Source: Campylorhamphus procurvoides (Eukaryota > Chordata > Aves > Passeriformes > Dendrocolaptidae). Taken from it: 64,000 nt of DNA. A model generated the notes under the pieces. That model had not been told where the DNA came from. It saw only the letters and a list, made by a program, of their open reading frames with translations, and did no database searches. The stretch covers positions 677,232-741,231 of the forward strand of contig WBMV01000301.1 of assembly GCA_013396655.1 (NCBI GenBank). Direction: 5' to 3'. Positions within the stretch are counted from its first letter, which is position 1. Each line of letters starts with the position of its first letter. The position numbers were made by a program, and so were the translations under genes. Below, piece after piece: positions 27,454 to 40,000 of the stretch.

Positions 27454-27515
27454 GAGTTGGACTTAGTGATCTTAAAGGTCTTTTCCCACTTAAGTGATTC
27501 TGTGATTCTATGATT
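27454..27515 (+). mobile_element. CR1 LINE 3' tail (strongly 5'-truncated)
   Basis: The sequence GAGTTGGACTTAGTGATCTT, then AAGGTC, then the octamer repeats ATTCTGTGATTCTATGATT is the typical 3' end of avian CR1 elements, in plus orientation. Only about 60 bases remain. Confidence 0.85.
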
Positions 27516-27605
27516 GTGAAGCATAATGGTGGTGGTAGCTTTTTGTCATCAGTGTCTGTCTTCCATTCTTCATCTCAGAAGTATTTGGAAAAGAAAAATA
27601 ATCAT

Positions 27606-28752
27606 TGTGGTGGATTGAACCTGGCTGGACATGAGGTGCCCACGAAAACCACTCCATCACTCCCTTAGTCAGCTGGACAGGGGAGAGAAAATATAACAAA
27701 AGGTTCATGGGTCAAGGTAAAGACAGGGAGAGATCACTTACCAATTGCCATCAGAGACAAAGCAGACTTGACTTTGGGGAAATTAATTAAATTCATTACC
27801 AATCAAACTCAGAGTAGGATAATGAGAAATAAAATGAAATCTTAGTCACCTTCCTCCCATCCTCCCTTATTTCCATGTTCAGCTTCCCTCACAGCTTCCC
27901 TACCTCATCTCACCAGTGGGACACGTGGAGTAGGGTTACAGTCAGTTCATCACATCCTGTCTCTGCTGCTTGTTCCTCCTTCTCTTACCCTGCTTCAGTG
28001 TAAGGTCACTTCCATGAGAGATAGTTCCTACACTTCTCCAAGTCCTTCCCATGGGCTGCAGTTCTTCCCAAACCATTCCAGTGTGAACTCCTATCTCTCT
28101 CCACAGGGTCAGTGGAGAGCCAGAAGCCTGCTCCAGAACTGTGGATCTCCATGGGACAGCCTGCCTCACCATGGTCTGCACCACGGTCTGTACGGGGAAT
28201 ATCTGCCCTGGCACCTGGAGCACCTGCTCCCCCTCCTTCACTGACCTCGGGGTCTGCAGAGCTGTTCCTCTCACATATTTGCATTTCTCTCTGCAGGTGC
28301 TGCTCAGCAGCAGGTTTCTATTCCCCGTTCTTTAATACATGATCCCAGAGGTGCTGCCACTGTCACTGATAGGTTCGGCCTTGGCTGGTGGTGGGTCTGT
28401 CCTGGAGCTGGNCACCACGGTCTGTACGGGGAATATCTGCCCTGGCACCTGGAGCACCTGCTCCCCCTCCTTCACTGACCTCGGGGTCTGCAGAGCTGTT
28501 CCTCTCACATATTTGCATTTCTCTCTGCAGGTGCTGCTCAGCAGCAGGTTTCTATTCCCCGTTCTTTAATACATGATCCCAGAGGTGCTGCCACTGTCAC
28601 TGATAGGTTCGGCCTTGGCTGGTGGTGGGTCTGTCCTGGAGCTGGCTGGAATTGGCTCTATCAGGCACAGGGGAGGCTTCTGGCACCTTCTCACAGAAGC
28701 CACCTCTGTAGCCCCTGCTGCAACCAAAAGCTTATCACACAAACCCAATAAA
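27606..28752 (-). mobile_element. Solo LTR of an avian endogenous retrovirus, minus orientation
   Basis: I recognise this from memory as a high-copy avian LTR, but I do not assign a family name. It is read on the minus strand. It starts TTTATTGGGTTTG, where I expect TGTATTGGGTTTG, so the first G appears mutated. It has a TATTAAAG promoter-like box near 28.33 kb and ends ...CCACCACA at 27606. The five bases ATCAT flank it exactly on both sides (27601-27605 and 28753-28757), a target-site duplication that fixes the boundaries. No internal retroviral genes adjoin it, so it is a solo LTR. Its 1147 bases include a 233-base assembly duplication plus one N, so the true length is about 913. Open frames inside it are not host genes. 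Confidence 0.8.
28179..28645. repeat. Exact 233-base direct duplication separated by one N
   Basis: Positions 28179-28411 and 28413-28645 are identical by reading, with the single N at 28412 between them. This is the pattern left when two contigs with overlapping ends are joined without merging the overlap. It lies wholly inside the LTR. Confidence 0.95.
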
Positions 28753-31140
28753 ATCATATAACATACCAAATTGATTTTGACAAAAATGCTGTCCTTCAGA
28801 GTTAAAAATGTTATAACAGTTCATATATTCTAAAACTTTCCCTGAGAGAAATTCCTGTCTTCTGTATTTAGAATAATTGTTCTGTGAATGGTTCAGATCA
28901 ATTGTACAGTTACAATGAGACAGTCCACGAATAGTTCATAGAAAGCATGTCTGAAAAATCATTCTTCACATGCTTTACACCTATCTGTGTTTTGGCGCTT
29001 TTAATTTTTAATTACCTCATTGTGTCCTTGAAGAGCCTCTTATTTTAAGAAAGAAAACGACTGCTTTTAAAATCATATGAACCAGCTTATTTTCGAAACT
29101 TTGGTGGTGCTTCTGTTTGCCAGATGATAGATGAAAGCAAGTTCAGCAAACTCAGAAATTAAAACTCAAATACTACCAAAGTCACTAGGACACAGGCATA
29201 TTAACTGCAGCATGAGCTGAGTGCTCTGCTGAATTGGGACCTGTGGCTTTCTTGAAGAAATACTGAGGTTGACCCAGACCTGCCCACACTGTCAGACCAA
29301 CCAGAGTACATCCAGTGTATCCTGCTGTCCCTATATCACTGCTCTGTCCAGGAAGTGGTGGCTGGGTTCAGTGTTTCCAAAGCCCTTGGTCCATGCAAGT
29401 GTGTGTCCCCTCCACATTGTTGGTACAGGGCAGGTGTGACACAGCTGGGTGCCCCCACAATGTTGTGTGTGGGCTGACAGTGTGTTCATCCCTGTTCAGT
29501 GGCCATTAGTCAGTCCACTGTGTGACCCAGAAATTCCCTGCTCAAAACCATGGGGCACTAGATTACCACAGAAACAAGGAGTGGCCAGTCCTGTGAGTCT
29601 TCCCCCGCAAGGGAGAAGCTGTTTCTAGGTGTTTGTCACAGTCCCTGTGGTGAACTAAGGCATTAGCTCAAGAGCTTTCTGCTGTGACACTTTGATCTAC
29701 AGGATGCCAGTAAGTGTACTGAAAATGTGCAGTCCTTTGTGGCCTGGAGAGAGGCCACAACTGAAGCTAAACCCTCACCACAGTCAGGCATCATACGTAT
29801 GAAAATTAATGATGAAATGTTACAGCTTGAAGCAGACCAAAGCAAAATCTGCCATCTTCATTCTTTATTACAAAGACCATGTGAAAAGGCACTCTTTTAA
29901 GGCAAGGAACACCCCTAGACTGAATTTTGCTGGTTCTCTTAGCAGATCTTTAAGCAGAGCAGGTTATTAGCTCCACTTAGGAGAAAAAATAGAATTAACT
30001 TATGTCAATACCAATTTTATTCTCCTTGTCAGGCCATTGTGCCATGTAACTAATAGAGTGGGTATTGGCAAGTAAACACAATATTTATAAAGGTTCTTGC
30101 AATTATACTGGAGAAATTTCTCTGTATTGTGCTCATGAAGATAATATGTGCCCTATCAGAAGTCTGAAAGTTAATAAAGAAATATTAGGAGACAAGGAGA
30201 TTTGTGAGCAGCTGCTGTTTGTACAAATCCTCATAAAGGGATCGTTTCTATTTTTATGCACCACACAGCTCCATTAAAAAGCAATCATCATTAATAACAA
30301 TTACGTTTATTTTGTTAGCACTGAGATGTGAAGAGAGACCTCTCCTCTCCTGAGCCAGGCACCACACTGGCGGCACGCAGCCTGCTCTGCTCCAGGGTCT
30401 GGCTTTTAGAATGGGGAAGTTTGAGGGGAGCCTCAGGCACACACTCCTTGCTTTTGCTCTCACCCCGCTAGCTTTGAGGGGACACTTTGGCATATTGGAG
30501 TGAGGCACCCAAAGGCAGGAGCTGCAGGGCATTAGTTGAATCTCCACACTGTCTGTTTTGCCAGCAGAGTCCTGGCAGCTTTTGAGCCTACAGTCCACGT
30601 ACATGAGGTAGAGGTGTGGCTTCCAGGCACAGTGAGGTTTCACACATGTCACATGTAAAGCAATAGTCAGATGGAGAAGGGAAACTTTGTCAGTGCTGAG
30701 AGGGAGAAGGGCCACGTCCCTCCCTTCCCTTTGCTCCCTGGGAGTGGGCTGTTGGCAGCCCTGTTGGCACATTGACCAAGCAAATATGTGGCTCACCAGT
30801 ACCACACTGCTTCCCACCTTGCCATAGACCATGGTGGGGTGGTGGTGTATGCCTGGAGGTGCTGGTGAAGGACCAAAAAGGATGTGAAGGAAATCTAGGA
30901 GTATTACTGTGCAAGTGTCTAGTGGAGGAAACACTCCAGGTTTCAGTTGATGAGGTCCTTGATGAACAGCAGCTTCCAAAAGAAGCTGGGCCTGCATGGT
31001 CTCCAGGGTCTCTTCCAGCCCAGGGGCTCTGGAGCAGATTCTCTGAATGCTTGGCAGAAGGTAAATGCTCTAGAAAACTTGAAAGGAAACAAAACTTCGT
31101 GGTGGAGGGGTTGACAGAGGCTGGTGCCATGGCAGGGTGG

Positions 31141-31186
31141 TGAGGGTAGGAGGTGATACACAATGAGGGTAGGAGGTGATACACAA
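31141..31186. repeat. Tandem duplication of a 23-base unit
   Basis: The 23-base unit starting TGAGGGTAGGAGGTGATACA occurs twice, back to back and without mismatch. Confidence 0.95.
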
Positions 31187-32399
31187 ATTTGTAAGGAGCC
31201 AGGCTTTGTTGGCTCTCAAAGCAGAACAGCTTAAGAGGAGAAAAAGAACATTCATTAATATAATTTCAAACATCTGATGCTATACATGATGAAACTCACC
31301 CTCTACCTTACCTGCATAAGGTGGTGAAGCCAAAGGTACACATCACCTCTTAGGTAATAGGTGCTTAAAACCTAAACCTCAGGTAATCTCACTCGCACAT
31401 CCCTTCCTTCCATACCTCCCAACTTCTGGGAAACAGTTTTTCTTCTTTTTTCCCCAATATGCATATTTGTTTGTAATTTTTTTGCATATTTTTTAAATTT
31501 GCACTGTGAATTACAATAATGGCTATTAATCCAAGGAATGTAAGTGGAGAAAGCTGCTGTGCCTTGTTTGATTTTTTTCTCTTAATATACACCTATGGTA
31601 AATATTCTGAATTTGACCTTTTCTGTAGCTGTAAGATTCTTTCTTTAATATATTCTGAAACAGCACATATAGCAAGTTTTTGTTCTTGTCTATGCAAAGA
31701 TCTGTTCCCATGGACTTTGAGCAACATTAATTTTTTGATTAATATCTGTCAGTCTTTTAAAGAAAATTTACAGTTTTGCAGAATAGGCATACTTGCCTAT
31801 TTCATTGCCTAATGCTACTAACATCTTACTAATTATATTAGTTATTTACATGGTGTATTAAATTTATGCAAATTATTCATGGTCATAAAATTTTCTAGAA
31901 ACATCAGCAGGCCTCACAGATGTTTAGGTGAATAATAAGAAACTAGTACAGGGCAGCAGTGTCAATAAAAGACAGAGAAAATACACAAGCACGTGCTTAA
32001 TCCTCAAACATAAGTGCTGTTCTGCAATTAAAGCCACCCCATCTGCAGCACCAGAAGAAATAAACATGGAATTTAGGGGGAAAAAAAGGTTCCTTTTCAA
32101 CAGGAGGCTGTAGTGCATATTGCCACTCTTCTTCTTCAGTTGTCATATTTCCTTTTTCAATACCATGGCATTTGGGGTCCTTGAGGTCCTTGAAAATTAA
32201 ATTTTCATTTTTAGGAGCTTTTTATGAATTAGTATCAGCTCATTTTGTAGCCAGATGGTCAATACCTTATATATACTGTTGCCCTAAGGAGGGGAAAAAA
32301 AATTTCCAAGACAACTGTATGTGGGTAGAGAAGAGTTCTTTTACTTATAGGGTTTTGGGGTACAGAATATAAAAGAGTATAAAAGAGTACAACATGTTA

Positions 32400-32899
32400 A
32401 CAAGTAACATGTTCAACCGGTGCTAGGTTGAACTCACGGCCTCAGGAATACCATGTGAGCTCTTTTCCAAGCACCACCGCTTCAAAACATGCAGAGTAAA
32501 TTAATCTGAAAGGCGTCCCTTTCACTTCATTCCCGGCTGTTTCCAGCCACCCTGAGCCACTCTGCTATGCCTTACCGAAGCAAACAAGGGACAACAACCC
32601 GTCCCTCCCATGTGAAAAAACCCTTTCACCCACAGGCTGGGAACATGACTCTTGCAACATCCGGGCCCAAGTCATTTCACCTCCCAACCCACTACAAATA
32701 AGGGAGAAACTCCCTTTTGCAGCTGCTTCCCTGCAGCTCAGCTACCCCCAGCAACTCATACTAGTACCCAGTTCCCATTACCAGTCTCGTCTTCCTTCAA
32801 GCAAGTCTTGAGGTTCTTGAGGTCTGGTCTGGGAGAACAAGGGAGGGGAAACATCTTCTCCCCCCGCCTCAGGAGAGCAAGGGAGGAAAAACCTCCTTT
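32400..32899. other. GC-richer segment, possibly an LTR fragment, cut by a gap
   Basis: The composition is clearly richer in C and G than the flanks. It includes an ACTACAAATAAGGGAGAAAC stretch, a possible degenerate TATA region, and near its right end a G/A-rich and C-rich pair of blocks. It stops abruptly at an N, after which AT-rich sequence resumes. A retroviral LTR is my best guess, but I cannot match it to a family. Confidence 0.3.
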
Positions 32900-32900
32900 N
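32900..32900. other. Assembly gap of one N
   Basis: A single N lies between CCTCCTTT and GTATGAG, at a sudden change in base composition. The real gap size is unknown. Confidence 0.95.
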
Positions 32901-33476
32901 GTATGAGAAACTACCTAGAAATATAAAAATCTACAAATACATGAAAACCCTAAGGCATCAACACACATTCCACACTCTGAAACATATCATTTAATTTCTA
33001 AGGAATAAAATAAACATGGAGCTATTGATTGTAGTGATGCACTACAGCAGAAAGAGCATGGGTTCAAATATCAAAAAGAGAGTTTGCATCTTTTCTTACA
33101 ATTTTCTTTCAGCCCTGGCATGGAGAACTCTTGCTTGCAGACCCTCAGAGTAATTAATTGATAACTAGGAGCTGCACTGATGGAAGACATTAAGGAGATT
33201 TACATCCTCATTTATGCAAAATGTCTTTTGTAGCTGAGTAAACCTCTCGTTTTGGCTCTGTACACAGCTCGGAGTAATGCAGGCTGAAGCACTGGGACTT
33301 TTTCTTGCAGAGTTTTGCTGCTGAATTGTGAGGGGCCAATCTCTCTGATCATCTGCCTGGATCATCTGAACTGGAAGGCAGCCATAATAAAATCCCTTGA
33401 GTTTGATTTAGGGACCTCCAGTATAAACCTTGCTCCACTTTTACTATTTGATTTATGCTGCAAAATGCTTTCTTAC

Positions 33477-34037
33477 TGTGCAGGTTTTGGCTGGGGTAGA
33501 GTTAATTTTCTTCACAATAGCTGGTAAGGGGCTGTGGTTTGGATTTGTGCTGTAAATGGTGTTGATAATAGAGAGATGTTTTCATCATTTCTGAGCAGCA
33601 CTCACACAACATCAAGGCCTTTTCTGCTTCTCACCTCATCCCACCAGTGCACAAGGAGTAGGAGAGGACAGAGCTGGGGACAGCTGACCCCAGGGATATT
33701 CCAGACTATATGGTGCCATGCTCAGCATGTAGAGCTGGGGGAAGAAGGAGGAAGGGTAAGATGTTTGCAGTGATGGTGTTTGTCTTCTGAAGTAATCATC
33801 ACATGTGATGGAGCCCTCCTTTCCTGGGGAAGGCTGAACACCTGCCTGCCCATGAGAAGCAGTGAATTAATTCATTGTTTTGTTTTCCTTGTGTGTGCAG
33901 CTTTTGCTTTCCCATTCAGCTGTCTTTATCTCAACCCACAAATTCTCTCCCTTTTCTGATACTCTCCCGCAACACACCAAGGGTGAGGAAGTGAATATCT
34001 GTGTGGGGGTTAGTTGGTGGCTGAGGTTAAATCGCAC
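33477..34037 (+). mobile_element. Solo LTR of an avian ERVL-like retrovirus, plus orientation
   Basis: The text GTTTTGGCTGGGGTAGAGTT, then CTTTTCTGCTTCTCACCTCA, CATGCTCAGCATGTAGAGCT, GTCTTTATCTCAACCCAC and a closing GAGGTTAAATCGCAC follows, in order, an LTR type I know from bird genomes, which carries TATAAAGC where this copy has TGTAGAGC. The TATA box is therefore decayed. The ends TGTGC and GCAC(A) are inverted. A direct repeat TCTTAC flanks the element at 33471-33476 and 34038-34043 and probably represents the target duplication. No internal genes remain. Confidence 0.8.
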
Positions 34038-34043
34038 TCTTAC

Positions 34044-37000
34044 ATAACAGGTGACATTTCTAATAACTTAAATCTAAGTATGTTTAGACAAATAAAGGCT
34101 TTCTTGAATACATTGCCAAACTTATAAAAGAAAACAACACCAAAAAATTGTCTGGATGGAAATTAAATGTATCTTTATCTCTGATAAAACAAGCAGAACA
34201 ATAAACAGGAACATTTTGAATCAATTAAAATTTCATTTTTTCCGCAGGTTAATTGCATAATGAGAAATGTGATTTTAAAGCCAACTATATTTCTTTCTGA
34301 AGGCATTGAAATAATTTTTTTCACTTTTCCAGAATGAAACAATTCATTAAAATAGCAAATATTTTGGTATTTTTATAATTCTGTCCTCCTTAATTGGAGT
34401 GCATTGCAAAATTCAACTTCCAGTTCTGTATTTCTGCCCACCACCTCCCCTTCTTACCACACAAAAATTAGTTTTTCATCTAGGTTTGGTTAATGAACTG
34501 AGAGAATAATAAATTGCCCAGCACTATGTAAGAGGTCAAAGCACAACAGTAAACACCAGGTAGGTATTCCCTATCCAGTTCCAGCAAAATGCATGCAAAG
34601 AATAGTTCGATTTTATTGTATTCATGTTATTTTCCACATCATCTCTTCTTGCACCCTGAAATGCAAGTCACTCTACGCCGTTGCCTGACTACAATCAACA
34701 AGTGGGAATGCAAGTCACTCTCAACTCAGCAAAATACATAACAAAGAGAGAAAATAGAAGTGTTTTACCCACCAACACATTTTTATTTGTCTTTTTTTTA
34801 CTCAAGTAGACAGGACTGAAAAGGGATTTTCACATGACAAACTAATCTGGATGGAATATCTTATATCACTTGTGAAACAGAATGCAAAGATTGTTATCTG
34901 TTTATGTGAAAGTAAAAGAGACACATTGAATATTGAAATGTGGAAATTGCAAAGCAAATCTTTATTCTTGTAGAAATACTAATAGAACTATGATAGGACC
35001 AAGGTTTTGTAGCAAGCTTTCTTGCATTTAAGAACTCATGATATTTTTTTAACATGCTCTCCATCAAAATTCATAGTGAATGAAGCAAGATTCCCAGTTA
35101 CTGCTGGAAGGGAAAGTGACAAAGGTCTGAGGATTTCTTGTCAATGCTTCAGAAACCAATGCCTGAATGACAGGAATAACTTTTCATCATCAATTCAGGA
35201 AAGAGCCTTTAGGGAAGATCTTCGTCATCTCACTTCTCTGGGGCTCTGCTGATTTATGCCAGGTGGGAAACAGGTCTTATGTAAAGTCCTTGCAATAATC
35301 AGACAACATTCAGCTGAAGAGGTTTGCAGCTGAACTCAGGAAAAGCATGGCATAGATGTTGTTTTGTCATTTTTGTTCTGATGTTCTGGTCTTTCACCAT
35401 GTTGGTGGTCTGGAGTTGTCTCCCTGAGCCACCATCACCAATTTGTATTTACTTTACTACTGAGAGAATTATAAAGAAATAAAGAGAAAATGGTTTATGA
35501 TTTCCACTTTTTCCTCTGACACAAAGATATCTAGTGAGGCATCTGAATTCAGATTAAGTGTAAAAAGCCTACTGTACTGCAGGAGCTGTTTCTCCATGAC
35601 ATCCACACTCTGGAGTTATCTATCTGTCCAAATTCAATAAGTTTTACATGAATCTGACTACAGGAATATGTAACTGACACTGAGATCAAATGAAATTATA
35701 CAGATTACAAGGAAAAAAGCCCACAGATGAAGGCATAAAAATACCCTATTTATTTCATATGGATGAGTACAGTCAGGTCCTTGGTACAGAGGAGTTTCAC
35801 TGATTTCTGTATAAATGTTAAAATTAAGCATTTGAATTTATACAGCCGAGTCCGGGTTGATTCTTCGTCATATTAATCCTAATTGAGATTGAACATAACT
35901 TTCTTACTTAAAGATCAACAGAATGTTGCTGGATTGAAATTTATATAGAAATACAACTGTTCTGAGGCACAGTAAGAAAGTGCACAATGAAATAAGTGCA
36001 GCTGAGGAAAAAAGGTCAGTGTCCATTTCTCATAGTTTCTTAACACTTTGAGCTTTATATTCATCCTGAATAGGAAATGGTATCTCCTTCATAAAATGGG
36101 AAGTTGTTGAGAATACTGATCCAAAAAAGTGTAAATATTTTGACATTTAAGAAGGAAAAGTTATTTCAAGTCAGTTTGATATAGAAATGTCAATTTCTTG
36201 TTCAAATGCTTCATGCTTCCACTCCATTCTGTAAGCTGTGTTTTCTCCCTGTGACATACCTCCTGCCCCTCACTGCAGCTTTCCCATAAACCCCATAATG
36301 CACCATGAAGAAATTGGCCCCTGGGGTATACAAGGCATTTTTAGACTAGCTCGCTCAAAGGAAAATGACTCAGGAAAAACTTTCACAGAAACTGGGTATT
36401 GTATCTAAAGTATATTTTGCCGAGAAATCCCAGGTCAGCAGAGTAATTGGAGCAGAGTAACAACTATTCCCTCTACTTTATGGTAATGCCTTATGAGCCC
36501 CTAATTAGGTGTGATGCTGTCTATAGTATAGAACTAGTCCAGCTCATATACAGGCTTTATTTCTAGAAAAGTATTTCTTCTCTTTGGATCATGTTTGGAT
36601 CAATCTCTTACCCCAAGCATGGACTCTCATGAAACACTCTGTATTGTTCTGCATAGGAAAAAAGTGTTTAAAACCAGTGTAACATGCAGTCCTTGAGGAA
36701 AGAAGTCACGGTTCCTAGGGATATTTCCTTGGGTCTGTTTTGCTGACCTCTTGGCAGACCTTTCCATTTGGAAACTAATGCTGTGGGGATGGATATCTTG
36801 AGGGACAATGCTTAGTTTGGAAGCTCTCGTCCCCGGTTGTTTGAATGGGTGACTCAGATGCTCTTCATGAAATCTTATCATACTCTAATCTAATTTAGCA
36901 GTTCCCTGACTCAGAGATCACTGGAACAATATGTCAGAAAAACAGTAATTACTGCCCCACACCTTGTCACACAGGATGGTTAATGATCACCAAAATTAGG

Positions 37001-40000
37001 AACCAGCCCAGCACCTTTTCCGCTGGTAGAAACAGAGACACAATAAATCTTTTATACATGATAGCGAAGAACTTCCATAATTTAAACAATTCTGCTCTCT
37101 TTTTTTTATATAGACCAATTTTTTAATTGTGAAATACAGTGCAACCTTGAAAAAAATTCCTTTGAGAAATAATTTAAGCAACTGTTCAGGCCTGATGTCT
37201 TCTCTTTGCTTATCCAAGCTACCCATCCACAATTTCCTTAATAAATGACACCACATTAACTAGTAGCAATGCAAACTTCTCCAATGCCAATCACTTCTTG
37301 ACAAGAGCAACAAATGTCTTCTGAGTGAAGACTGAGCAAGAAACCAAGCATACTCTATGCTCCAGTATTAGTAAAACCACAGGTTCCTCTCTCAGAGCTT
37401 TGCCAAGGGCTCTCACAGCCACAGCACGGTGTTAAGGTTGAGACCAGCAGCTGACCAAAGTATGGCTCAGCTGTCATGTGGCTCTGGAATTCAAATGAGG
37501 AAACCAGTGCAGCAGCCTAGAAAATGGTTAAAGGAAAAAGAAAGAAAGAACCATCTGTTAAATGTAACCCAAGGTGTTTATTTTCAGTTTCATTAGTGGT
37601 GCTAAATATAGATTCTGGAGAACTGGAAATTGGCTGGTGGAGATCCAGAATATTTATGTCTTGTGTGCAAGAATTGAAGTACCTCTTTCCTCACATCTCT
37701 GCCTAGCACACAGTGTCCCCAATAAAAAACAGACAGGAATGGAAAGGAACATCCTTTATTTTTCCTGTCAGGTGCAGGACCTTTCTGCTCTGACCTTAGC
37801 AATTGGTGCAACAAACAAATCCTAATGTGGTGTTTGTATAGCTTGTTTTTCAAGTTCTTGCTTGTAATGGTGTGAAGGCAGTGTATGCCACTTATGCAGC
37901 CATTTCCACTGCAAAGTATGACTTGGATACATGCATAGACACCTTGTATGTACTGACACCGTTGGATGGGATAGGGAAGAGTGGAATGTTTGTCACAAGC
38001 TGTGGTACTGAAGAGGCATTCCAGCCCCTCAGTATGAAACGGTAATTTTGGTGGACTGCCCAGTGAGGCTGCTGGAACCAGAAGGCTCTGAGGTTGTCTA
38101 CGCTGACACCAAATGATGTCTTGGCAGCACTCCACATCAGTATGCAAAAGCCCTGGAAATGCTCTCTTTGCATGCACAGCTTACCCTGCTTTACAGGTGC
38201 ACAGGCAGCAAGGCCAATCATGGCCGAGTAACAGAGGGACTGATCTGAAAAGCACCTCCTGAAGCACCAGAGCAATGACATACAGACACTCCCAGAGAAG
38301 TCTGGAGTGCTCTCCTCCTGTTGGCAGTGTGGGAAGAGGAGCCCTCAGGCTAAAAAATGATGAGATAGAGGAAGGTTCTGCTGTGTCTTTTCCTTCCTTT
38401 AATGTATATATGAAGTCTCCAGGAAGAATAGCAAGGAAATACTGAGTATTGCAGTAATAGTAGACAGATGATACTCAGCTTCACTTTGCTGTTACAGCAA
38501 ATCCAGTCGGTGATGTGGAAGAGATGATCTCCAGCCACACAAGATGAACATGACTCATTCTCTGGGGCTCAGTTCCCAACTAAGTGAAACCATGCTGGTA
38601 GGGTTGCTGAAAACCTCCTCATCAAGCAGTACTGAGCTTCCCCCTCTGGTAAATGAGGGACAGAACTCCAGCAACATCTTTGGTTTAAGGCTGGCACTAA
38701 GATCCCAAAAAAGCAATCATGTCAGAAAACATTTTAATTACATTGGCCACGGTGAGAAAACCCTGATGTTTTCTATCCAACCTTTGCAGTTATTTATATA
38801 ACCTCTGGTACTTTGCAAAATGAAGGGAAGATTATTTCTTGTGTTTGCAGAGTTTGTTCAGGGAGAGTCCCAGCTCTCTGTTTACCACTGAGTCACCGGC
38901 TTAGAATCAACTTGACCAATCCACGTAACCTGTAGCCAGTTAATTCCACCTTGGCGGCAGCAGTTCCCTCTCATTGCCAGCTAACCTCTGGCACAGAGCA
39001 CTGCAAATGTTCTTGCCACATTGCAGACAGAAAGTTCCTGCTGGTTTATGACCAGTTCTCACTGTACCTGAAGCAGCTTATAGAGGCTTTTATGTACTAA
39101 TTGTCATCCAAATTGTCATGGTGGCTATTTGCTTTAATTTTACATGCTGGAGTGGATCGTGAGCTGCTGGAGGTAGAAAAATAAGCTAAATCAGTTTGTG
39201 CTTTGAATGGATGATTTGTATTTAACAGAAATGTAACCAGACATTATATCTAACTTAGAAAGTCTCCAAAATTTAGGCTCGGCTAAAAGGGAAGTGTATG
39301 TAAAATACAGCTCTCCCTTTCTAAATATTCATCATCTTCATCCTCAGTTTTCAAAGTAGTTCACTTACTGTTCTCTCGGAACAGAGGCCAAGTGTTTAAT
39401 TATCAAAGGATGCATGCCCTACCTTGGGGTAGACTGAGGCTGGAACTCCCAAGGGATGGCATACAGCTGCTTGACGCCCATTAATTTCACTGACAGTTAT
39501 GACAATTAGTGCAATTAGCAATTGCAAGGTAGAGTAGATTCTCATGCTGACAGTTTTATACAGGAATCCAGGGAGGCTAATTTTAATCTTCCTGCATGTA
39601 GGTTTTGCTGCAGAACAAAATACTGGGAGCAGATGCTGCCCTAGAGAACTCAGATATTTTTCTTGGAAGAAACTCTATGCCTCTGTGAAACAGTTAGCAG
39701 GGGTCTGATTCGTCTCTCATTTCTGTAAACATCCTAATGTTTACAGCAGTATCACAACGTTAAGTATTCCTGTAGCAAATCCAGATGTCCCAACTCATGA
39801 AAAACTTAATGAAGTCAACAGGAATTCTTCTGTGGATAAGGCAAGCTGCAGCTTGCACTAGATAGATGTAATCAGAGCCAAGGTTTACTCTCAGTTACAC
39901 TGGCAGGAGCACAAATAAACCTCCATAAAGCCCCAGATTTACAGTGGGCTGACTGGCAGCAAAACATGTCCCCAGACACTGAAATATACCCAAAGGAACA

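Larger units (their letters stand above)
28758..33470. other. Intergenic DNA with no confirmed gene
   Basis: This stretch contains a 247-codon minus-strand open frame at 30254-30997 (discussed in the findings), a 23-bp tandem duplication at 31141-31186, an 11-base repeat near 32.37 kb, and a GC-richer stretch at 32.4-32.9 kb ending at a one-base gap. I recognise no protein domain, RNA gene or splice pattern. Confidence 0.5.

Noticed and set aside
28006..28576. Several open frames, including identical peptides on both sides of the N
   Set aside because: All lie inside the solo LTR and its duplicated segment.
37602..38281. Overlapping minus-strand open frames of 191 and 129 codons
   Set aside because: I recognise no domain, and both start and end without splice or promoter support. 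A decayed retrocopy cannot be excluded, but nothing identifies a parent gene.
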